DNA of 12,894 nucleotides from Gryganskiella cystojenkinii (lineage: Eukaryota; Mortierellomycota; Mortierellomycetes; Mortierellales; Mortierellaceae). This document shows positions 7,821-12,894 of the stretch, one piece after another. The notes beneath the pieces are model-generated. The model was not told the origin of the DNA. It did not search any database and was given only the letters and a program-made list of their open reading frames with translations. The DNA lies in contig JAAAIG010001004.1 in assembly GCA_015852425.1 (NCBI GenBank), positions 1 through 12,894 of the forward strand. Reading direction: 5' to 3'. The translations under genes were made by a program, and so were the position numbers. Positions within the stretch are counted from its first letter, which is position 1. Each line of letters starts with the position of its first letter.

Positions 7821-8197
7821 ATATCGATTGTTTCTCTCCCTCTCTGTTGTCGACACTCCTTACATCGACACTCACTACATTCGCTGCTCGGTAAGAAAAG
7901 AACCAGTTCTACGAGTGTGTAAGTCGAATTTTATAACAACTCTTTCTCCTACATTTTCTCAATGGCGGTGAGAGAAGTTATGGCGCTGAAGCAAATATCC
8001 TTGAGGTCCCACAATTTTTTTTATTTTTTTTGAGTTTTTTGTGAGCAACTAGAAAAGGTTCCTGTGCTCAAAACAGAAAATAACGGCAAGAATGCCCAAA
8101 AAAAAGGAGGCTGACCTTTTTTTTGTGTTACCCTTTGGGTCGATTTTTTTAAGGTTTCGCATTTCGGCTTGGTCTCGACCATTTTCTTCACACCACT

Positions 8198-8225
8198 TGA
8201 ACGTGGTTTTCCACATGAACGTGGT
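8198..8225. repeat. 10-bp direct repeat, 18 bp apart
   Basis: TGAACGTGGT occurs at 8198-8207 and again at 8216-8225. The first copy runs into GTGGTTTTCCAC, a small inverted repeat at 8203-8214. The repeated ACGTGG core is a common bZIP/bHLH-type half-site. The nearest gene start is Kelch gene 2, about 700 bases away, so a regulatory role is only possible. Confidence 0.4.
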
Positions 8226-8301
8226 CTCGGAGAAACCTGGCGGCGACAGAGATTGCGGGTCACTATTAATTGAGTTTCTTCTGGCCTGTGCTTAAGGAAA
8301 G

Positions 8302-8321
8302 TCAACCTTACGTAAGGTTGA
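8302..8321. promoter_or_regulatory. Perfect 20-bp palindrome centred on TTACGTAA
   Basis: Bases 8302-8321 equal their own reverse complement, with the core TTACGTAA at 8308-8315. That octamer is a known class of binding site for bZIP dimers of the Yap/PAR/CREB type. A perfect 20-bp palindrome is unlikely by chance at this spot. It lies about 780 bases upstream of Kelch gene 2 and about 400 bases beyond the LINE remnant's 3' end, so its target gene is unclear. Confidence 0.5.
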
Positions 8322-8707
8322 ATAGAAAAGAGGAAGAGCAGCGTGCAGTCAGCTGTCAGGGCACAACGTCAATGAGGCTGACGGTGGACGCGAGCTCAGT
8401 TTCGCGTTTGATCAGTAATTTCCTCGCACGAAATGAATTGTAATAGTGATTCAATCGTGGACCAAGGGCCGCGCCAACAGCCCTCTTACTTCTTGTCTCA
8501 TTCGATCTATGAATATGAAAACTTGAGGAAATACTGTTAACACTATCAAGACTAAATTCCTTGTCTCTTAAACTGCACCTTGGCATCTTTAAAGACCTTT
8601 TTTATAGTCCGATCTTTGGATCAAAAAATGAAAGAAGTTACCTTGGGTTCCCTGACGGGAAACCGCCCTTCGCGGATCCATATTTCACATTAATACAAAG
8701 TCTATTC

Positions 8708-9359
8708 CTACATGGACCACGCCAAGTGTTGCTCTCGCCAGATTCCAAGGAGCGTGCAGGCGATGAGTTGGTTGGCAGTGTAGTGGACGTCTCGTGGAGG
8801 TTTTCTCAGGTGATTGGAGAGGGATAACGGGGAGCAGAGTTCCGCGTCGGTCCAGAACATCTTGTAAGTGTACCTGAATAGGACTGTGGTCCAAACCTCG
8901 CGTTTGATTGGAAACAGGAAAATTAGAAGTGGTTTTGATCCTCGTTTGGATGTTGACAGATCGGGCATGCCAGCGACTGTTGTGGTTGCCTCCAGATTCG
9001 GGTTCTTAGGATGCCTGTGGCAATCTTGCCCTGCAGTGCTTGCCACCAGCTCGTCCGAGCCTTGTGGGGAATGATCGCCTTCCAGACCATTCAGCTCCGG
9101 TACCATGACGTTGATCCTCTTCAGGTGATGCTTGGATGAGAAGGCGAAGGTGCTTTGAGTCGACGTCGAGAAGAGTGGCGGAGCTGTGGTCCGACTGGAA
9201 GTGCGATTGATAATAGTCGTTGGCGAGATCGTCGCCAGCCGCCAGAGAGGCACCGCCATGGCTCAAGTCACGTCTGGTTGGAAGGTGAAGGGGTGTTTTC
9301 ACCATTACTTCATTGCGAACGGGTATCACTAGCACAAGCGCCTCAATGCACTGCCTCAA
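8708..9359 (-). pseudogene. Decayed LINE (non-LTR retrotransposon) ORF2 C-terminal fragment
   Basis: Three overlapping minus-strand frames join into one recognisable C-terminus. The middle frame (9090-8923) reads VWKAIIPHKARTSWW, then QALQGKIATGILR, then CPICQHPNEDQNHF, and hits TAA. The next frame (about 8925-8708) continues PIKREVWTTVL, then TDAEL and ANQLIACTLLGIWRE. The preceding frame (9359 to about 9095) gives DDLANDYYQSHF and LRLLIQASPEEDQ, whose LINE membership is less sure. A W-x-x-L-x-G-K-I-x-T-G block followed by C-x2-C...E-D-x-x-H-F-L-x-x-C-P-x-K-x-x-V-W is typical of the region after the reverse transcriptase in fungal L1/Tad-like elements. At least two frameshifts and one stop make this a dead fragment. 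No reverse transcriptase core, endonuclease or poly(A) tail is seen, so it is 5'-truncated or broken up. Confidence 0.65.
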
Positions 9360-9361
9360 CT

Positions 9362-9421
9362 ACTTCGCCTCTTTCCACTTCGCCTCTTTCTACTCCCCCT
9401 CTTACTACTTCGCCTTCTTCA
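9362..9421. repeat. 15-bp tandem repeat, four copies
   Basis: Units start at 9362, 9377, 9392 and 9407. The first two differ only at the last base (ACTTCGCCTCTTTCC and ...TCT); the third and fourth are diverged. On the minus strand the array lies inside a 32-codon ATG frame (9441-9343) and reads as five-residue repeats of the form GEVER. It borders the LINE fragment. Confidence 0.7.
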
Positions 9422-9452
9422 TTCTTGATATAAACCTTCATTTCTCACTCCT

Positions 9453-10413
9453 TTATAGTCTCTCAGGCAGTACTCTCCTCAATAAACCATATTTATCCCT
9501 TCCTATTGCATTCATGAACTCGCGGTTGTTGGGGAGGTCTTGTCGCATTGATATGAGGCGCGTGTTGGGGTCGATGGTGAGTACAGCATTCTATCCTGAA
9601 TGACATTGGTTGACATCGTCGATTCGGAGGGTGATCCATCCATCTAATCCACCAATCGAGTGGTGTCGCCAGTAAAGTATCTATTGTTGGCAGGAGGTGA
9701 GTGATCCCCTCCCTCCGCGTCCAGTGCGATCCTTGGTAGGCATTTGAAAACGGTCCTGACGAGGTATCCAACGCTTTTAACTTTATTCAGACTTCGGAGT
9801 GTTGGTTTGCCCCTGAGAGGTTCTGCAAGAGTACTGAGTGTTTCAGTTAGAGATTATTGGACAGTAAGAATGATGGACAATAGATAGCATCGACAGCACG
9901 GCTGTCACTAATTGGATTGAATGCTCTCTGACGCTCGGCATGGTTCAAAAGTAAATGCAGCTCACAGGGCATTATATAGAACCCCAAAGAAACGCACATC
10001 TTGGATACACGAACGTTACTGCCACCCTCATCATGTCGCTGTGCCTTGCTCATCACGAAGAAGCAGGGGAACATTTTGCCTTCAGAAGTTCACAACAAAA
10101 CTTCTAAATTTGTGCTAATGGATTGTTCCAAAGACCAGAAATCGCCATGAGGTTCATCATCTAGTCCAGGAGCGACCAGTACTCCTTCGGTATGCAGCAT
10201 TTGTTTTGGATTTGTCATCGCCCTTACCATGCCATAGAAGGATGCAGATATGAAGATACACATGCCTTGGAAACTGTCCTACCTGTTAAGTCTCACTCTC
10301 CGTTCTTTTTTTCCCGTCGTTGACAACACGGCCGCAGTCGCAGCATATCGTTGGTTCCGTCCAAGGTGGTCAACTTCCGCCCTCTGCCGGTACCAATCAT
10401 CCTTCCCCGGGCA
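9453..10413 (-). pseudogene. Possible decayed multi-exon gene, unidentified
   Basis: Successive minus-strand stretches look coding but change frame. They are 10413-10293 (ARGRMIGTGRGRKL, after a good TCAG acceptor with TTAAC upstream), 10278-9847 (GVLVAPGLDDEPHGDF, one internal TGA at 10092-10090, then FNPISDSRAVDAIY), 9853-9644 (TLAEPLRGKPTLRSLNKV) and 9590-9453 (TIDPNTRLISMRQ to LPERL, then TAA). Some junctions could be introns, while the internal TGA and the overlap at 9853-9847 look like mutations. No family is recognised and no reverse transcriptase motifs are present, so a link to the LINE downstream is not shown. Chance open frames are a serious alternative. Confidence 0.3.
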
Positions 10414-10897
10414 CTGACGAGAGGGATGTACGAGTGGAGTTAATAGAAAGACTTGGACAATCTTGGATTTAAAAAAAATCAACGGTCCAGACGGCTGAAA
10501 ACGTAGGAGATCGCTTCTGATTTGTAGAGTCACATGCAATATGACATATTTTTTTTTTTGCCCTCTTCCCTCATTCAGGGCAATAAAAAAACGGTATTAT
10601 GACCTTAGTGGACACTTTTCAAGTGCACGCCAATTTTGAGTTCAAACCTTGTTCGAAGTCTCTTGAATAGTTTTTTACATTCATACACATCTACATTGTG
10701 AATCGCAGTTCAACATTTCTGTGCCTATTGTTCAATTTTTTTTCCCCCAGCATCTCCGCATTGAAGTGCTAGTTTACAAATAAGTCCTGATCATTCAGGT
10801 ACCGCTCTGTCTGATGCAAAGGCGATGATGTCAAGCGGTATTTTTCGCAGATGTTGACTCACAACTTTTTCTTTTTTTTTTTACCCTCAAAGTTCTA
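10414..10897. other. Intergenic region with promoter of the coiled-coil gene
   Basis: No gene is seen. AATAAA at 10582-10587 (+) has no obvious upstream + gene to serve. A long T-rich run (about 10865-10882) lies just before the start codon at 10898, as in many fungal 5' leaders. No clear TATA box is visible within 150 bases of the start. Confidence 0.5.
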
Positions 10898-12370
10898 ATG
10901 GCATCTTGGTTCCGCAAACGACAAAGTCCTGTTTCACGGGTTGAAGAAACCACCTTTGATGAGACCGCAGATACGTCACTCGTCTTCGAAGGAATTGAAA
11001 CAGACGTTAAGTCAGGTACCGTCCTCAGGCCATTGTCAGTCACTGATAGACTCGGCTGCTGGTGGCATGTGGTATCATAAGAGCCTCTAACGCTCATTTC
11101 GTGTTAACTATGTTTCAATATTGAATAGACGTTGCCACCGTTACCATCAATGATGTCGATGAGGATATTCTTGTCTCCAACATGGCTACGACGGAAGACC
11201 CGGCTGTGACAGAAGACCCGGCTGCTAACACGGCAAATCGCAACAGTGCCTTAACACCGAGACAGCAACTGGACCATCATCGTTCCACAGTTCCGTTTCT
11301 CCGGGAGCAACTGAATAGTGCGCCGACACCACTACCACCACCACCACCACCAAAACATAGAGATGTTGATATGGACAACCGGATGCTAAAGAAACACAAT
11401 ATCGATCTCCAAAGCCAATTGAAGGAGGCCTCTGTCGAACGTCGACGCTTGAAAAATATAATTGATGATCAAAGGCAAGAATACCGTGAGCTCCGGGGAA
11501 AGCACGAAAGAGAGGCAAGGAAATACGACATGAAGGTTCAAGAATACGACCAGATGTTCCAAGAATACGGCAAGACGGTCCAAGAATACGACAAATACGA
11601 CAAGACGGTCCGAGAATACAGAGATCTGGATGAGAAATATATGGCGGTCGTCAGAGCTCTACGAGTAACGGATGACGACCACACCACCATCCATAGGAAA
11701 CTCACAGACATGATGTCTTTGATCGAGGACCTGGTCACAACAGCCAAAGGACAAGGCTCCGTCAATTTGAATAGAGATGCTGCGATGCAGCTTTTTCGAG
11801 AATCACCCCAAGGTTTCCGAGTTCCGGAACAAGAGTTGGAGTCTTTCCATTTGAACTACCGCATCGAAGCCGCCGTTGCCTTGACTGTGATCAACCGCCT
11901 GTTCTGCGCGCCGTTACAATCCATCTTTGATCTAGGCGTAGAGTTCGAGGCGATCTGCCATTGGGTGGAGAGTCAGGGTAGTGAAGCGGCGACCCGTTGG
12001 AGACAAGAACTATGCATTTTTGATTGCGAAAAAGAGCGAGGAAATGGCGGAGAGGAAAACGGTTGCTGTTAACGCGACCGTGACGGAACTCAAGAATCTG
12101 GTCTCGCAAGTCTTCGTCAATGTGAATGAATCGGACATGTCGGACAGGATCGAGCCTCTTTGCAGCATGGCATTCGATCTATCCTTTGCTATGTTAGGGA
12201 TGGGATCGAGAATATATCCTGTCGAAATCTACGTTGGTGCGCAATTCAACGATGACGAGATGACAAACGCCTGGAAGTCAAACCCTGAGTGTTCAGTCTC
12301 ACTTATGATTTTTCCAGCCTTTCGAGATAACAACAAGTTTTATTTTAAATCTAAAGTGTGGTGTTCCTAA
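10898..12370 (+). CDS. Coiled-coil protein of an unnamed fungal family, apparently frameshifted
   Basis: Exon 1 is 10898-11015, the intron 11016-11128, and exon 2 starts at 11129. As sequenced, exon 2 ends at TAA 12070-12072 (353 residues). The frame one base later stays open to 12370 and continues the protein naturally; with one T fewer in the T5 run 12017-12021 the product would be 452 residues. Residues 1-57 are acidic and polar. Then come TEDPAV/TEDPAA repeats, P6 (109-114), a long charged coiled coil at about 124-217 with heptad repeats ending QEY, and a conserved-looking helical domain from about 245 (FRESPQGFRVPEQELESFHL, RWRQELC across the break, then ELKNLVSQVF). The end, SLMIFPAFRDNN to KVWCS, looks like a genuine C-terminus. 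No catalytic motif is seen and function is unknown; coiled coils suggest oligomerisation or scaffolding. The ATG at 10898 follows a T-rich leader; an alternative in-frame Met lies at 11182 in exon 2. Confidence 0.75.
11016..11128 (+). other. Intron of the coiled-coil gene (phase 1, 113 bp)
   Basis: The donor TCAG/GTACCG and the acceptor TTGAATAG/ACGTTG join an aspartate codon (G+AC). A TTAAC branch-like site lies at about 11104-11108, some 20 bases before the acceptor. Reading through meets a TAA at 11078-11080, so the intron is needed to link the 10898 start to the long frame. Confidence 0.7.
11191..11226 (+). repeat. Two copies of an 18-bp coding repeat
   Basis: ACGGAAGACCCGGCTGTG and ACAGAAGACCCGGCTGCT encode TEDPAV and TEDPAA back to back. 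The near identity (15 of 18 bases) indicates a recent in-frame duplication in the disordered N-terminal part of the coiled-coil protein. Confidence 0.8.
11335..11352 (+). repeat. (CCA)6 trinucleotide repeat
   Basis: Six CCA codons in frame encode a hexaproline stretch (PLPPPPPPK) just before the coiled coil. It is a length-variable microsatellite in principle; the protein stretch could bind an SH3- or profilin-type partner, which is inference. Confidence 0.85.
11527..11619 (+). repeat. 21-bp heptad-encoding tandem repeats
   Basis: Units are 11527-11547, 11548-11568 and 11569-11589, a 9-bp partial unit 11590-11598, and 11599-11619. They encode DMKVQEY, DQMFQEY, GKTVQEY, DKY and DKTVREY. Each full unit equals one coiled-coil heptad, so the array lengthens the coil in register. 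The 9-bp partial unit breaks the register by three residues. Confidence 0.85.
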
Positions 12371-12894
12371 AGCCCACCAGATTTCAGTCGCAAAAAAAGT
12401 ATAGTGAAGTAGCATCTTTAGTCACTTGCTTGTTAATACAAGTAGCACGCTTTGTACTCAATCACAAAGCTTCTTTTTTTTCTTCTTTTTTTTACTTCTT
12501 GTTTTGTGAACTGTTGCCTCGTTGTGATTCCTCAACCATACTCAACTCTTGAGCTCATGTTCAACTGCCAGAGACCCCTAGCTGAGCTGATACAGCCGTT
12601 GCAACATTTACGACTGTTTCCTCATACCCCCCTAGGCGCCACAACCGAAGAAGTGAGCAAAGATGGAAACGCAAACAATCCTAAGAGCGCTTCCAGTGGA
12701 CGTGTATGTGGGTATCGGAGAGTTGGATCATGTGCGGTGACAAAGGCACAGGTTTATGAAGGACAAATCGTGGCCACATGTTTCTTGACCTTGGAGGCAT
12801 CCAAGAGGTACCTTCGGTTTTGGACTTGCTTAGAGTAACTGTAACGTCTGGCACCGAACAGACGTGGTTCTCCTCCTTTTTTATTCAACGATGA
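12371..12894. other. Region downstream of the coiled-coil gene, no confident gene
   Basis: The + frame 12452-12838 starts at TTG and begins in a T-rich run, so it is probably not a gene. A short + frame from ATG 12663 (good context, A at -3 and G at +4) reads METQTILRALPVDVYVGIGE and stops at 12740; it might be a first exon whose gene continues beyond the window. T-rich runs at 12474-12495 follow the coiled-coil gene and may be part of its 3' region. Confidence 0.4.

Larger units (their letters stand above)
7523..8707. other. Long non-coding region upstream of Kelch gene 2
   Basis: No credible gene is seen in these 1.2 kb. Open frames are short; the longest minus frame (7161-7718) reads the G run as polyproline. 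The region should contain the Kelch gene 2 promoter. A CRE-like half-site TGACGTC occurs on the minus strand at about 7611-7617, next to the G run. T-rich runs lie at about 8014-8040 and 8117-8150. Confidence 0.6.

Noticed and set aside
8356..8586. 76-codon minus ORF past the LINE fragment
   Set aside because: It might extend the LINE C-terminus or be a small gene, but I see no LINE motif, no domain and no continuity of frame with 8708.
10293..10443. Protein-like + strand frame (LVPSKVVNFRPLPVPIILPR) opposite the minus-strand remnants
   Set aside because: Purine-first codon bias is better on the minus strand, and this frame has a stop just upstream and no start. It is probably the mirror of minus-strand coding or chance.
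12452..12838. 128-codon + ORF after the coiled-coil gene
   Set aside because: It starts at TTG, not ATG, begins in a T-rich run and shows no domain.
1..12894. tRNA, rRNA, CRISPR array, integron or prokaryotic operon features
   Set aside because: No B-box-like GGTTCGAATCC with a foldable cloverleaf, no rRNA sequence and no regularly spaced direct repeats were seen; introns and gene style are eukaryotic.

Overview
This window looks like nuclear DNA of a filamentous fungus. Genes are interrupted by short GT-AG introns of 113-132 bp with TAAC-type branch sites. Leaders are pyrimidine- and T-rich, spacing is moderate and no operons are seen. The protein types (secreted Kelch propellers with one membrane span and a long disordered tail, a fungal 7-TM protein, a coiled-coil fungal family, a decayed LINE) fit best with an early-diverging fungus such as a Mortierella-type Mucoromycota. 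That placement is inference from gene style, not from a marker gene.

Layout. 1-747 has no confident gene: a possible C-terminal tail at 2-58 with a hairpin on its stop codon, and a weak 103-residue ORF at 293-604. 748-1488 (+) is an intronless seven-helix membrane protein, followed by about 650 bp that is largely polypyrimidine. 2141-4394 (-) and 5294-7522 (-) are tandem, same-strand paralogs. Each encodes a signal peptide, an extracellular Kelch beta-propeller, a Ser/Thr/Asn/Pro-rich stalk, one membrane helix, an RRK stop-transfer, a long disordered cytoplasmic tail and a conserved C-terminal charged helix. Both have one phase-1 intron at the same place, just after the last WGG motif. Their upstream regions share short sequence blocks, and the second promoter carries an uninterrupted run of 28 G.

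7523-8707 is non-coding, with a perfect 20-bp palindrome around TTACGTAA and a 10-bp direct repeat. 8708-9359 (-) is a frameshifted remnant of the C-terminal end of a LINE ORF2, including its CPIC...HF zinc-knuckle region. 9362-9421 is a 4 x 15-bp tandem repeat. 9453-10413 (-) holds open, coding-like pieces in shifting frames that may be a decayed multi-exon gene of unknown type. 10898-12370 (+) is a two-exon gene for a coiled-coil protein of an unnamed fungal family. It contains heptad-encoding 21-bp repeats and appears broken by a +1 frameshift in a T5 run. 12371-12894 has no confident gene.

Functional picture. The Kelch pair is the centre of interest: they look like single-pass cell-surface sensor or adhesion-type proteins made by tandem duplication. 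Their tails have diverged except for an RDSISTV motif and a C-terminal helix of about 40 residues, which suggests a shared cytoplasmic partner. No sequence link is visible between them and the 7-TM or coiled-coil genes beyond proximity.
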